Shown here: positions 1-8,552 of the stretch, piece after piece
Numbering within the stretch: position 1 is the first letter of the stretch
Layout: each line of letters opens with the position of its first letter
NCBI GenBank assembly: GCA_963807225.1
Contig: CAWEAD010000005.1
Span: 1,054,001-1,118,000 of the forward strand
DNA from: JAGVGT01 sp963807225
GTDB taxonomy: Bacteria > Desulfobacterota > Desulfobulbia > Desulfobulbales > JAGXFP01
Reading direction: 5' to 3'
Length of the DNA: 64,000 nucleotides
The notes under the pieces: generated by a model
The model's input: the letters and a program-made list of their open reading frames with translations, nothing else
What the model was told of the DNA's origin: nothing
Database searches by the model: none
Program-made: the position numbers and the translations under genes

Positions 1-362
1 AAAAGCCGCCGCCCGGGTGGTCCGGTGATTCGGAAATGTCTGGCGGTCAGCCCGAGGCGGCGGGCCAGCGCCTCGGCCAGGTCGACGAAGGCGGTCTGGG
101 GGCAGCCCCAGCCGCACCAGACCCGTCCCAAGATCATGGTGATTAACAGGAAGAAGAAGATCCCGCACATCAACAGGAGCCAGAAGAGCAGGAGCTCCTC
201 GATCCGGAAAGTTAAGCCCGACAGGTACAGGGTCTGGGCCGGGAGATCAATTTCCACCAGCCCGCGGCCGTTGACGCGGACAAAGGGGGTCCCGAACCAG
301 AGCAGCGCCAGGGTCCACTGGAAGAAATGGCGCCGGGGGGCTATAAGATGGGGTCTGTTCAT
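1..362 (-). CDS. ccoG: CcoG/RdxA/FixG-family polyferredoxin, N-terminal part (cut by window edge)
   Basis: Only the first 120 codons are inside the window; the gene runs off the left edge. The visible protein has the CcoG pattern: a short cytoplasmic N-terminus, a segment containing YLSGLTFRIEE, a strong membrane helix (LLLFWLLLMCGIFFFLLITM), then GRVWCGWGCPQTAFVD, the first conserved cysteine motif of CcoG/NapH-type membrane ferredoxins. In the family, CcoG handles copper (Cu(II) reduction) for cbb3 oxidase assembly in the inner membrane. It is the last visible gene of the cbb3 block, downstream of the small CcoP-N protein, which fits an assembly role. The start is the ATG at 360-362. The remaining helices and the ferredoxin domain cannot be checked. 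Confidence 0.88.
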   Translation of the reverse strand, partial: MNRPHLIAPRRHFFQWTLALLWFGTPFVRVNGRGLVEIDLPAQTLYLSGLTFRIEELLLFWLLLMCGIFFFLLITMILGRVWCGWGCPQTAFVDLAEALARRLGLTARHFRITGPPGRRL

Positions 363-390
363 GAAACTTATTCGCCGGGGCAAACAAGCC

Positions 391-426
391 GAAGCCGGAA
401 GCGGCAGACAAACCGCTCCCGGCTTC
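391..426 (-). other. Stem-loop between the cco structural genes and ccoG
   Basis: GAAGCCGGAAGCGG (391-404) can pair with CCGCTCCCGGCTTC (413-426) with one bulged base and an 8-nt loop. On the transcribed minus strand it is followed by GGCTTGTTTG, not a clean U-tract. A processing or attenuation hairpin separating ccoG expression from the oxidase subunits is more likely than a full terminator. Confidence 0.4.
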
Positions 427-454
427 GGTGATGTCCTCCAAAGAAATGGCTATC

Positions 455-667
455 CTACTTCCGTGCCAGGTTGTGCGCCTGCTCGTAGGCCGTCATTTTC
501 TGCTGGAATTCGGCGTGCGAGCTCCAGCCTGAGAGGATGAAGTAGGCGCTGAAAAGCACCCCCCAGATGATCAGGCCGTAAAAGAGGACATTGAAATAGA
601 CCGGCGGATTTCGGTGGCGGTCCTTGATGCCGTCGAGGGGCTCCAGAATTTCGTTTTGCTCGGTCAT
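455..667 (-). CDS. Stand-alone CcoP N-terminal (FixP_N) membrane protein of cbb3 oxidase
   Basis: A 70-aa protein starting at the ATG at 665-667, preceded by AAGGAG at good spacing. It carries the signature of the CcoP/FixP N-terminal domain: DGIKDRHRNPP, then YFNVLFYGLIIWG and a single membrane helix ending in SGWSS. Canonical CcoP continues into two cytochrome c domains; here the protein stops about 20 residues after the helix and has no CXXCH. A cytochrome c domain is instead fused to the CcoO homologue upstream. It probably anchors or stabilises the oxidase complex in the inner membrane. A longer reading frame upstream of this ATG is not needed. Confidence 0.82.
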   Translation of the reverse strand: MTEQNEILEPLDGIKDRHRNPPVYFNVLFYGLIIWGVLFSAYFILSGWSSHAEFQQKMTAYEQAHNLARK

Positions 668-707
668 GAAGTTTCTCCTTTTTAACCGGGGGGATTGGCC
701 CCCGGGT

Positions 708-851
708 TCAGTCGTCGTCATCCAGCATGCGGTACTTGGGTTTTTCCAGTTTCTTCCTGCGGTCCCTTCGGTAAGTCCGGTAGACGATCACCGCCATGAC
801 CGCGAAGAGGGTGAAGGTGATCCCCAGGTAAAGCAGGCTGGCCCAATTCAT
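708..851 (-). CDS. ccoQ: CcoQ-like small subunit of cbb3 oxidase
   Basis: A 47-aa reading frame with one N-terminal membrane helix (LLYLGITFTLFAVMAVIVY) followed by a basic stretch and the acidic end LDDDD. This size, topology and location between ccoO and a ccoP element are those of CcoQ/FixQ, which helps assemble or stabilise the cbb3 complex. The ATG overlaps the upstream stop as TGATG (849-853), so translation is probably coupled. CcoQ is poorly conserved, so the call rests on position and topology. Confidence 0.75.
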   Translation of the reverse strand: MNWASLLYLGITFTLFAVMAVIVYRTYRRDRRKKLEKPKYRMLDDDD

Positions 852-1714
852 CAGTGTTGCTTCCGCGACTTGACGAAGTTGACGATTTTCCAGATCCGTT
901 GCTGCCCCAGGGCGGCAAAGCCCGGCATGCCGCCATCGGGGAAACCGTCGTAAATGATCTGGAAGAGATCGGCGTCGGGCATGTCGAGATCATGAATGTC
1001 CGGTCCGATGTCACCCTGCAGATTCTTGGCGTGGCAGGCGGCACAATTGTCCAGATAGAGCTTTTCGCCCTCCGGCAGTACGGTCTGGTCGTCCAGGAAG
1101 GGGTTGGTCAGTTCGCCGACCACCGTGGTTTGGGCGGCCTGCCGCCAGCCGATGTCGCTGCCCAGCTTCTGCAGATAGGCGACCAGTCCGTCCATCTCGG
1201 TCTTCCCGTTCAATCCCTGAATCTCGGCCTCGGTAAAGGGAAAGTCCAGGACTTCCATCTTCCGCCGGGTATAGGCCGAATCGATCTGGTTCCGGTCAAG
1301 AAAGAGATAGGCAGGCATGTTCGAGCGCGGCACGATATTGGTGGGGTTACGCAGGTGCTGGTAATGCCACTGGTCTGGATACTTGCCGCCGACCCGGGCC
1401 AGGTCGGGGCCGGTGCGCCGGGAGCCCCAGAGATGGGGGCGGTCGTAAACGAACTCGCCGGACTTGGAGTAGTCGCCGTAGCGCAGCACCTCCGCCACCA
1501 GCGGCCGCACCGTCTGGGTATGGCAGTTGTTGCAGCCCTCGCGGATGTAGATGTCGCGACCGGCCAATTGCAGAGCGGTATAGGGCTTTACCGAATCGAT
1601 GCGGTCTGCCTCGGTGTTGACCGTGGCGAAGGGCAGGATCATGGTGACGATGGTGCCGACCAGAATGGCCAGCACCGCCAGAATCAGAAACAGGATCGGA
1701 TTTTTCTCCCACAT
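851..1714 (-). CDS. ccoO: cbb3 oxidase subunit CcoO with extra C-terminal cytochrome c domain
   Basis: 287 aa. An N-terminal membrane anchor (about 8-28) precedes a CcoO-type domain with haem motif CNNCHTQTVRP at 61-65 and the family's GPDLARVGG stretch; CcoO passes electrons to the CcoN haem-copper centre. After about residue 200, where usual CcoO proteins end, a second cytochrome c domain follows, with CAACH at 224-228 and a likely methionine ligand in GGMPGF near 263. This added domain is CcoP-like, so the protein appears to be a dihaem CcoO-CcoP hybrid. The ATG at 1712-1714 has a strong AAGGAGGGAG upstream. It lies 13 bp downstream of ccoN and overlaps ccoQ by one base. Confidence 0.92.
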   Translation of the reverse strand: MWEKNPILFLILAVLAILVGTIVTMILPFATVNTEADRIDSVKPYTALQLAGRDIYIREGCNNCHTQTVRPLVAEVLRYGDYSKSGEFVYDRPHLWGSRRTGPDLARVGGKYPDQWHYQHLRNPTNIVPRSNMPAYLFLDRNQIDSAYTRRKMEVLDFPFTEAEIQGLNGKTEMDGLVAYLQKLGSDIGWRQAAQTTVVGELTNPFLDDQTVLPEGEKLYLDNCAACHAKNLQGDIGPDIHDLDMPDADLFQIIYDGFPDGGMPGFAALGQQRIWKIVNFVKSRKQH

Positions 1715-1727
1715 GGTCGCTCCCTCC

Positions 1728-3134
1728 TTAGGCTTTGGTCGTGGCTGCGGACAGGGCGGGTTGCCGGTTGCGGGCCGTCATGTAGATGTTGTAGATGAAG
1801 GCTAAAACGCCGACCAGATAGATAATGCCGCTGAAGGCCCGGATCCACCAATAGGGGTACATCTCGATCAGTGTCTCCATGAAGGAGAAGGAGAGCGAGC
1901 CGTCTGCGTTCATGGCGTGCCACATGGAGGCCTGCAGCACCCCGGCGATCCACATTGAAACCGAGTAGACCAGCTGGCCGATCAGTACCATCCAGAAGTG
2001 GAAATTGGCCAACTGGATGGAGTAGAGCTCACGGCCGTAGACTTTCGGAGCCATGTAGTAGATAGCGGCGAAAAGCACCATGGAAACCCAGCCCATGGTG
2101 CCCATGTGTACATGGCCCGGAATCCAATCGGTATAATGGATGAAGGAGGAGAAGCTTCTGACCGCCTGGGAGGGGCCCTGCAGGGTCTGCAAACCATAGA
2201 AGGTGATGCCCATGATCAGGAACTTGACAAGATAGTTCTCCCGCATCTGATGCCACTGGCCGCCCATGGAGAGATAGCCGTTGAAGACCGAGCCCCAGGA
2301 AGGGGCAATCAGCATCAGCGAGAAGGCCATGGCCAGGGTCTGGACCCAATCGGGTACCGGGGTCCAGAGCAGATGGTGGGCGCCGGTCCAGAGGTACATG
2401 AAGATGATGCCCCAGAAGGCGATAATCGAAAGGCGATGGCTATAAATCGGCACCCCGGTAGACTTGGGCAAGAAGTAATAAAAGACCGCCAGCGGCGGCA
2501 GGGTCAGGACCATGGCCACGGCGTTGTGGCCATACCACCACTGGACGTTGGCGTCGTTGGTGCCGGCATAGGCCGAGTAGGACTTGAACAGCGACACCGG
2601 AATCTCGGCGCCGTTGACTACGTAGAGGATGGCGACACCGATCAGGGAAGCCATCATGAACCAGAGGGAGATGTACATCTGCTCCTCCTTGCGCTTGATC
2701 ACGGTCATGATGATGTTGATCGAGAAGACCACCCAGAGGATCACCACCATGATGTCGATGGGCCACTCCAGTTCGTGATACTCCTTGGAGGTGTTGAAGC
2801 CCAGCAGCAGGGTGACCGCCGCGGCGATGATGGTAGCGTTGAAGAACCAGAGCTGGAAACGGGCCAGTCCTACGCTCCAGACCGGCCGCCGGCAGAGGCG
2901 CTGGACCATGTAATAGTACATGGCGAAGAAGCTGCCGATGGCCCAGCCGAAGATGCCGGCGTTGGTGTGTAGCGGCCGCAGGCGGCCGTAAGTTAGATAC
3001 GGCGCGAAATTCAGGTCCGGCATCACCAGCTGGAAGGAGATCACCACTCCCACCAGCACCGCCACGACCCCCCAGAGAATGCTCCAGTTGACGAAGCTTC
3101 TCACGATATCGTAGTTGTATTTCGTGCTTTCCAC
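1728..3134 (-). CDS. ccoN: cbb3-type cytochrome c oxidase subunit I (CcoN)
   Basis: 468 aa, the usual CcoN length, with about twelve membrane helices. The family's histidine-bearing stretches are visible: HTNAGIFGWAIGSFFAMYYY, WWYGHNAVAMVLTLP and TGAHHLLWTPVPDW for haem and CuB, and a later HYTDWIPGHVHMGTMGW. It is the catalytic haem-copper subunit that reduces O2 to water at high affinity in the inner membrane. The start is a GTG at 3132-3134, with a purine-rich GAGGGGGAAACAGG upstream. It directly follows the cyd genes on the same strand, so both oxidases may share a transcript. Confidence 0.97.
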   Translation of the reverse strand: MESTKYNYDIVRSFVNWSILWGVVAVLVGVVISFQLVMPDLNFAPYLTYGRLRPLHTNAGIFGWAIGSFFAMYYYMVQRLCRRPVWSVGLARFQLWFFNATIIAAAVTLLLGFNTSKEYHELEWPIDIMVVILWVVFSINIIMTVIKRKEEQMYISLWFMMASLIGVAILYVVNGAEIPVSLFKSYSAYAGTNDANVQWWYGHNAVAMVLTLPPLAVFYYFLPKSTGVPIYSHRLSIIAFWGIIFMYLWTGAHHLLWTPVPDWVQTLAMAFSLMLIAPSWGSVFNGYLSMGGQWHQMRENYLVKFLIMGITFYGLQTLQGPSQAVRSFSSFIHYTDWIPGHVHMGTMGWVSMVLFAAIYYMAPKVYGRELYSIQLANFHFWMVLIGQLVYSVSMWIAGVLQASMWHAMNADGSLSFSFMETLIEMYPYWWIRAFSGIIYLVGVLAFIYNIYMTARNRQPALSAATTKA

Positions 3135-3167
3135 CCTGTTTCCCCCTCTACTTTCTTTGAATTCCCC

Positions 3168-3260
3168 TCAGGAAAGATTGGTTTTTTTCAGGACCAGTAT
3201 CGCCCCGTAGTAGGAGGCGATGATGGTAACGAGCCAGCCGATCAACAGTAGTGCGCTCAT
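3168..3260 (-). CDS. 30-aa single-helix membrane peptide, CydX-like
   Basis: A short reading frame just downstream of cydB: MSALLLIGWLVTIIASYYG, then AILVLKKTNLS and stop. AAGGAG lies 6 nt before the ATG (3258-3260), an ideal site. It is one membrane helix with a basic C-terminus. Its position after cydB matches the small accessory subunits of bd oxidases (CydX, CydS), which stabilise the haem sites, but its sequence is not recognisably enterobacterial CydX. The role is inferred from position. Confidence 0.65.
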   Translation of the reverse strand: MSALLLIGWLVTIIASYYGAILVLKKTNLS

Positions 3261-3314
3261 GAGATTCTCCTTTTTCTCCGGCAAAAGTGGCGCCAGCCGG
3301 ATGGTCGAATGCGG

Positions 3315-4451
3315 TTAATACATATCCTTGGCGTAATCCCCGTCCAGTTCCTTCGGGGAAATCTTCTTGGCGTCCATCTGTTTCCAGACGTACCAGATGT
3401 AAGCGATGACAAAGGGTACCGCCAGGGCCACATAGGTCATGGCGGTCAGGGTGTAGTGGCTGCTGGAGGCGTTGCGGATGGTCAGACTCGATTGCAGATC
3501 GCTGATCGAAGGGTAAAATGCGGTGTTGTTGTACCCGGCCAGTGAAAAGATGGCAAGCCCGACCAGAACCGTACCCAGTCCGGCAAACCAGATGCCGTGC
3601 TCACGGTTGAGAAAGCGGGCGGCGATCACCCCGTAGATTACCCCGAACAGACCGACCAGGAGCAGAATATCGATGACCGGCAGGGCCAGCAGGTTATGCA
3701 GATACTTGCCCGATTCCATACCGACCTTGCCGGTGGCGGGGTCGACCGCGAAACCGTCCATGAACAGCAGACCGCCCAGCACCCCGAGCAGAAAGGGCAG
3801 GGACCAGAGAAAATTGTTCCAGGCCGCTCGTCGGCAGCGGTCGGTCAAAGGGGCATGGTCGAGATTGTTGACCAGATAGAGGGCGCCCAGGGTGCGGGCC
3901 AGGAAGACCAAGAACAGACCAAGGGCGACGTTAAAAGGGTTGAGCGCCGCTTCCAGGCCGTGGAACGGGGTCTGCCAGGACACCGAGTTGTAACCGTTGA
4001 GGATAAAGCGGGAACCGGTGAAGAAGGTGCCGACCGCGGCCCCGATCAGGAGCAGGCCCAGGCTGCCGTTAAGCAGCAGGAAGACCTCGTAGGTTCCGGC
4101 GCCCAGGAGATTGTTCGGTTTGCCCCGGTACTCGAAGCTCACCGCCTGCACCACGAAGGTGAAGAGGATCAGCATCCATACCCAGTAGGCCCCGCCGAAA
4201 CTGGTGGCGTAAAAGAGCGGGAAGGCCGCGAACAGGGCGCCGCCGAAGAGGACCAGGGTGGTGAAAGTCAATTCCCACTTGCGGCCGATGGAGTTGATGA
4301 TCAGCGCCTTCTCCAGGTTGTCCTTGGCGGTGGTGAACAACAGAGTTTGGCCGCCCTGAACGAAGGTCAGGAAAATAAAGAGTGAGCCGACCACCGAGGC
4401 GATCAGCCACCAGATGTTCTGCAGCATTGCCAGATCAAGATTGCCTATCAT
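3315..4451 (-). CDS. cydB: Cytochrome bd ubiquinol oxidase subunit II
   Basis: 378 aa, typical CydB length, with eight to nine hydrophobic helices. Family stretches include WWLIASVVGSLFIFLTFVQGG near the N-terminus and SSSHYTLTAMTYVALAVPFV near the C-terminus. CydB pairs with CydA to form the high-affinity quinol oxidase of the inner membrane, which tolerates low O2, sulfide and NO. It starts 3 nt after the cydA stop, so translation is likely coupled. The small peptide downstream may be a third subunit. Confidence 0.97.
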   Translation of the reverse strand: MIGNLDLAMLQNIWWLIASVVGSLFIFLTFVQGGQTLLFTTAKDNLEKALIINSIGRKWELTFTTLVLFGGALFAAFPLFYATSFGGAYWVWMLILFTFVVQAVSFEYRGKPNNLLGAGTYEVFLLLNGSLGLLLIGAAVGTFFTGSRFILNGYNSVSWQTPFHGLEAALNPFNVALGLFLVFLARTLGALYLVNNLDHAPLTDRCRRAAWNNFLWSLPFLLGVLGGLLFMDGFAVDPATGKVGMESGKYLHNLLALPVIDILLLVGLFGVIYGVIAARFLNREHGIWFAGLGTVLVGLAIFSLAGYNNTAFYPSISDLQSSLTIRNASSSHYTLTAMTYVALAVPFVIAYIWYVWKQMDAKKISPKELDGDYAKDMY

Positions 4452-4454
4452 CGC

Positions 4455-5978
4455 TTACGCCTCCGGTCCGATTTTGATCTGTTTGACCATGATGCCGATT
4501 TCCGCGAACAACAGCATGGTGAAGAGGATCAGGAAAATGAAGAAAGTGGTCTGTACGTTACCCGTGGCGATGGGTGTCGCGGCAACGCCTACCGGCAGAA
4601 GATTCTGGATCGCCCAGGGTTGCCGGCCCACTTCAGCCAGGACCCAGCCCGCCTGGCTGGCGATGTAGCCGAAAAAGATGGCGCCGACCGCGACTTTGTT
4701 GAGCAGATGGCAGTTTTCAATATCTCCCTTGAAGAGGCGGTAGAGAACGATCAGGAAAAAGAGGGGGAAGAGGGTGCCCAGCACCACCATGAGATGGAAG
4801 CTGTAGAAGGTGGTGGCTACCGGGGGCACGGCATCGGTCGGTTTTGCCAGATAGCCGTAACCGAGATCTCCCTGATGGGTATTGAAGGTGGTCAGGGCCT
4901 CTGCCGCTCCATTGGTGTCGCCGTTTGATTTGGCCTGCTTGTAGTCGGCCAGTGCCGCTACGGCGATTTTGCCCCGGGCGATCCGCTCCTCGGCGCCGGT
5001 GATCTTCCAGGCCTGGTTACCGAAGACCAGATCATCAATGCCCGGGACAAATGATCCGGCCTGCCGGTTAGCCAGCAAGGAGAGAAGTCCCGGGATCTTG
5101 ACCGCGGCCAGGAAACCCGGCTGGGTGTCGCCGGCTTTCTTGGCGGGATTGATCATGCCGAAGGCGACCAGTGGCGCACTGGCTTCCCCCTGGTAAAGTC
5201 CTTCCATGGCCGCCAGTTTCATCGGCTGCCGTTGGGCCACCGAATAGGCGGATTCGTCACCGTTGACGGCCACGAAGATCGAGGCGAGCAGGCCGAAAAC
5301 CGCGGCCACGGCCATGCTGCGTTTGGCCGCCTGCTGATGGCGTCCCTGCAAGAGGAAGACGGCTGAAATCCCCACCACGAAGAGGGCCGCCACGATAAAG
5401 CTGGAACTGGTGGCGTGGACAAACTTGCTGAGCGCCACCGGCGAGAGGATGACCTCCCAGATGTTCTGCATCTCGAAGCGGGCCTGGTCCGGATCGAAGG
5501 CCATGCCGACCGGGAACTGCATCCAGCCGTTGGCGATCAGGATCCACAGGGCCGAGAGATTGGCGCCCACCGCCACCATCCAGGTGGAGAAGAGATGGAA
5601 TCTTTTGGAAACCCGATCCCAGCCGAAGAACATCACGGCGAAGAAGGTCGCCTCGAGGAAGAAGGCGAAGATCCCTTCGACTGCCAGCGGCGCCCCGAAG
5701 ATATCACCGACCATCCAGGAGTAGTTGGACCAGTTGGTGCCGAACTCGAATTCCATGATGATCCCGGTAGCGACACCGATGGCGAAGTTGATGCCGAACA
5801 GCTTCATCCAGAACCTGGTGATCTTTTTCCACTCCTCGTTGCCGGTCTTGACATAGATCGACTCGTAGAACGCCACCAGAAAAGAGAGTCCCAGGGTCAG
5901 GGGTACAAAGATCCAGTGGTACATGGCGGTCAGGGCAAACTGCGCCCGCGCCCAATTCACCGTACTGAGCATATCCAT
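4455..5978 (-). CDS. cydA: Cytochrome bd ubiquinol oxidase subunit I
   Basis: 507 aa. The N-terminus (MDMLSTVNWARAQFALTAMY) carries the conserved histidine-bearing helices (MYHWIFVPLTLGLS), and GRQPWAIQNLLPVGVAATP near the C-terminus is the diagnostic CydA motif. The hydrophilic region around residues 240-370 is the Q-loop that binds quinol. CydA holds haems b558, b595 and d. The ATG at 5976-5978 has AAGGAGG upstream. It follows the DUF4492 gene by about 36 bp. Confidence 0.97.
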   Translation of the reverse strand: MDMLSTVNWARAQFALTAMYHWIFVPLTLGLSFLVAFYESIYVKTGNEEWKKITRFWMKLFGINFAIGVATGIIMEFEFGTNWSNYSWMVGDIFGAPLAVEGIFAFFLEATFFAVMFFGWDRVSKRFHLFSTWMVAVGANLSALWILIANGWMQFPVGMAFDPDQARFEMQNIWEVILSPVALSKFVHATSSSFIVAALFVVGISAVFLLQGRHQQAAKRSMAVAAVFGLLASIFVAVNGDESAYSVAQRQPMKLAAMEGLYQGEASAPLVAFGMINPAKKAGDTQPGFLAAVKIPGLLSLLANRQAGSFVPGIDDLVFGNQAWKITGAEERIARGKIAVAALADYKQAKSNGDTNGAAEALTTFNTHQGDLGYGYLAKPTDAVPPVATTFYSFHLMVVLGTLFPLFFLIVLYRLFKGDIENCHLLNKVAVGAIFFGYIASQAGWVLAEVGRQPWAIQNLLPVGVAATPIATGNVQTTFFIFLILFTMLLFAEIGIMVKQIKIGPEA

Positions 5979-6014
5979 GGCTGCATTTCCTCCTTTTATA
6001 TTTGCTTGCCCTGC

Positions 6015-6236
6015 CTAAGGCCGGTTATTTTGGCTGGTCAGTGCATTAAGAACATGTGCCGCCCGGGCCTGGTCGGTGGCGTAATTGGCCCGCAGATAAT
6101 CGGGGAAAAAAAGCCGGCCCAAAACGATCATAATGATCAGCTTAAGCAGAATGATCTTCCACAACAAACGCCCCAGCACCATGGCCTTGAAACCCTCCCG
6201 GTAGAAAGCCCAGATGCGCTTGAGACGACCGATCAT
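6015..6236 (-). CDS. DUF4492 small membrane protein of cyd operons
   Basis: 73 aa with the DUF4492 pattern: a basic N-terminus (IGRLKRIWAFYREGFKAM), then one hydrophobic helix LLWKIILLKLIIMIVLGRLF and a short tail. In other bacteria this family is usually encoded just before cydA, as here. It may be an assembly or accessory factor of cytochrome bd; the function is not established. GGAGGGAG sits 4 nt before the ATG at 6234-6236. Confidence 0.85.
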   Translation of the reverse strand: MIGRLKRIWAFYREGFKAMVLGRLLWKIILLKLIIMIVLGRLFFPDYLRANYATDQARAAHVLNALTSQNNRP

Positions 6237-6296
6237 TTTACTCCCTCCAGTTCCAGGCCGAGCCTGTCGGTTCCGTGTCGTGCGACAGTCTCCGGG

Positions 6297-8552
6297 TCAC
6301 CAGACGGCGCGCAGCCCCTGGTGCTTGCGAAGCTGGTCCACCCGTCGCTCCAGGTCGACCCGCCAATCAGCGTGAATTCGGGCGGCGGCGGGGCCGATCA
6401 GTTCCGGCAGACCGTAGACCAGCCGTTCGGCGGCGCCGCTTGATTCGATCACCGCCTCGATGGAGCGGGCTCCGAACTTGTAGTGGGCCAGAAGCAGCCG
6501 GAGCAGCAGGCCGGAAGTCTTGCGGGCCGCCTTCTTCCAGTGGGTATCCATCTGGTGGGCGATGATGAAGGCGCGCTTTAATAATATGCGGCGCAGTTCG
6601 GCCAACTGGGCCGGGGTGGCCGTGTCGTCCAGGCATTGCTCGGGGATATCGATGCCGTCGATGTCCAGCACCACCCGTAGCCGGCTGAGAAAATCCGGGA
6701 TTTTCAGGGTCTTGATCATTTCGTTCGCCTCCTGGTGCAGGAGCTGCTCCAGGTTTTCCCAACTCGCCTTGACTCCGCCGGCGAAAACGAAGATCGCCCG
6801 GCCGATATTGTAAGGGATGCCGTGCACGTAAGTGACCCCGTCCTGCATCGAGGGCAGGAAGTAGCGCAGGTAACCGAACTCGTGGCCGTCGTAGCGGCAG
6901 TCGAACTCGTCCCAGAAGACGATGGGCACCATGCCCTTGGCCACTGAGGCGCGGATCGGTTCGATGGCCGAGTTGATCTCGTCGGGGCCGTCGAACTGGG
7001 TCAGATTGAATTCGAAGAACTCGAAGGGATTGTGATCGAAACGGCTGGAGATCATCCGTGCCACTTCCTTGACCGCGAACGATTTGCCGCTGCCGGGCGG
7101 GCCGAAGACCCCGATGCAGAGCGGTCGCAGGAAGTTTTCCCGGGTGACGTAGCTGTCCATGACATTTTCCAGGGTGGTGACGGCGTCCACTTCCACCGGG
7201 TCGGTGGTGCGCAGGTGGCCGACCTGGAAGAGGCGCAAACTCTCGAAGCCGTTCTTCCAACTCACCTCTTCCTTGAGATAGTGGAGGACTTCGGTAATTA
7301 CGCCCAGGAAGTTGATGGGCAGTTCGGCGCCGGCCAGGGGCCGGAAAGCCGTTTTGTAAGGGAAGAAATCCCGGATGGCCTTCTTCTTTTCGGTATTCCA
7401 GCTTTGGCGGGAGACCTGTTCCAGGGTGAGATCGAAGGCCGGATCGGCGGCGGAAAGTTCGATCAGGCAAGGATCTGCGGCCCCGGCCGAGAGCAGGCAG
7501 CTATCGGCTACACTGCAGGTAGGCGAGAAGTCCAGGGTCGGCAGTTTGAGTTGTCCGTCGAAGAAATAGCCGTGTTCGTTCAGAAACCACCAGTTTTTGA
7601 GAACCCGGTCGGAAAAGTCGTAAAAGTAGTTTTGGCAGGCCATCAGCCGCCCGGTGCGGATGCAGTCCAGGGCCAGCATCGAGGTGACCAGGGTATCGTA
7701 ACAGGGAACCGAACCCCGGTGCCGGGGCGAACTCTTTTCGGGGCGGCAAAGCTTGCGGTGCCGGAAGAGAATACCTTCCGGACCCACGTAGAGCAGGCCA
7801 TGCGGAAACATCTCGATGATCACATGGCTTTTGTAAGTGCGGCTGTCCGGGTCCCAGAGTCCGACCTCGGGCGATTGCAGGGCGCGCAGGGCCATGGCCA
7901 CCAGGGTTTCCCAGGTTAGGCCGCTGTCCATCTCCATCCGGGTGGTTTCCAGGTCGGCCAGGCGGCAGAAGAGGCAGAAATCGGGGCCGAACTGCGCAGT
8001 CCACTCATGCCAGTGGGCGACGCTGATGCCCATGCCGATCACCCAGGCGGTGGGGTTGTGTTTCTTGAAGTAAGCGGCGCTGGTGGGCGGCTGCCCGCTG
8101 TCGTCAATGAGCATAATGCCCTGGTTGCCGGAGAAGAGCTTACGATTGCCGGGAGTGAGTTGCAGTTCCTGGCTGTTTTCGTTGCGTCCTTCCGGCGGCA
8201 GGATCTGGTGGAACATGAACCAGCCGCGACTGGAGTCATCGACGGCGATTTTACGGCGGCGAAAGAATTGGTAGACCTCGCGTGGCTCACCATAAGTCCA
8301 GGTGCGGAATTTAGTAGCCGGGGCCGAAGGCTCCAGCATGGACTGCAGCCAGGTCAAACACTGTTCCTGGCGGCCCTCTTCGATGGTGACCCGGCCGGCC
8401 AGGAGTTCCAGGGAGTCGCCGGGGTTGTAGCCGTAAGCCGGCAGGCTGCCCTCGCGGAGCAGGCTGACTTCCTTAATCGGCAGGCTACTGATCAGGACGT
8501 TGGAGCCGAGAATCAGGATATTTTGCGTCTTTCCGGCCATGGTTGAAGTCAT
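6297..8552 (-). CDS. AAA+ ATPase with long N-terminal domain, coupled to the Rrf2 regulator
   Basis: 751 aa. The C-terminal half is an AAA+ module: Walker A GPPGSGKS at 484-491, Walker B PIVFWDEFD at 543-551, and a sensor-like stretch around IFVFAGG. The first 300 residues have no motif I can name firmly; the pattern (LITSSLP-type start, GLTWE, then a HVIIEM...LLYVGPEGILF stretch) faintly recalls a PfkB-like sugar-kinase fold, but this is weak. No signal peptide or membrane helix is seen, so it should be cytosolic. Its ATG overlaps the Rrf2 stop as TAATG (8550-8554), indicating translational coupling, and cyd genes follow. A role in sensing or in oxidase assembly is inferred from position only. 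Confidence 0.75.
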   Translation of the reverse strand: MTSTMAGKTQNILILGSNVLISSLPIKEVSLLREGSLPAYGYNPGDSLELLAGRVTIEEGRQEQCLTWLQSMLEPSAPATKFRTWTYGEPREVYQFFRRRKIAVDDSSRGWFMFHQILPPEGRNENSQELQLTPGNRKLFSGNQGIMLIDDSGQPPTSAAYFKKHNPTAWVIGMGISVAHWHEWTAQFGPDFCLFCRLADLETTRMEMDSGLTWETLVAMALRALQSPEVGLWDPDSRTYKSHVIIEMFPHGLLYVGPEGILFRHRKLCRPEKSSPRHRGSVPCYDTLVTSMLALDCIRTGRLMACQNYFYDFSDRVLKNWWFLNEHGYFFDGQLKLPTLDFSPTCSVADSCLLSAGAADPCLIELSAADPAFDLTLEQVSRQSWNTEKKKAIRDFFPYKTAFRPLAGAELPINFLGVITEVLHYLKEEVSWKNGFESLRLFQVGHLRTTDPVEVDAVTTLENVMDSYVTRENFLRPLCIGVFGPPGSGKSFAVKEVARMISSRFDHNPFEFFEFNLTQFDGPDEINSAIEPIRASVAKGMVPIVFWDEFDCRYDGHEFGYLRYFLPSMQDGVTYVHGIPYNIGRAIFVFAGGVKASWENLEQLLHQEANEMIKTLKIPDFLSRLRVVLDIDGIDIPEQCLDDTATPAQLAELRRILLKRAFIIAHQMDTHWKKAARKTSGLLLRLLLAHYKFGARSIEAVIESSGAAERLVYGLPELIGPAAARIHADWRVDLERRVDQLRKHQGLRAVW

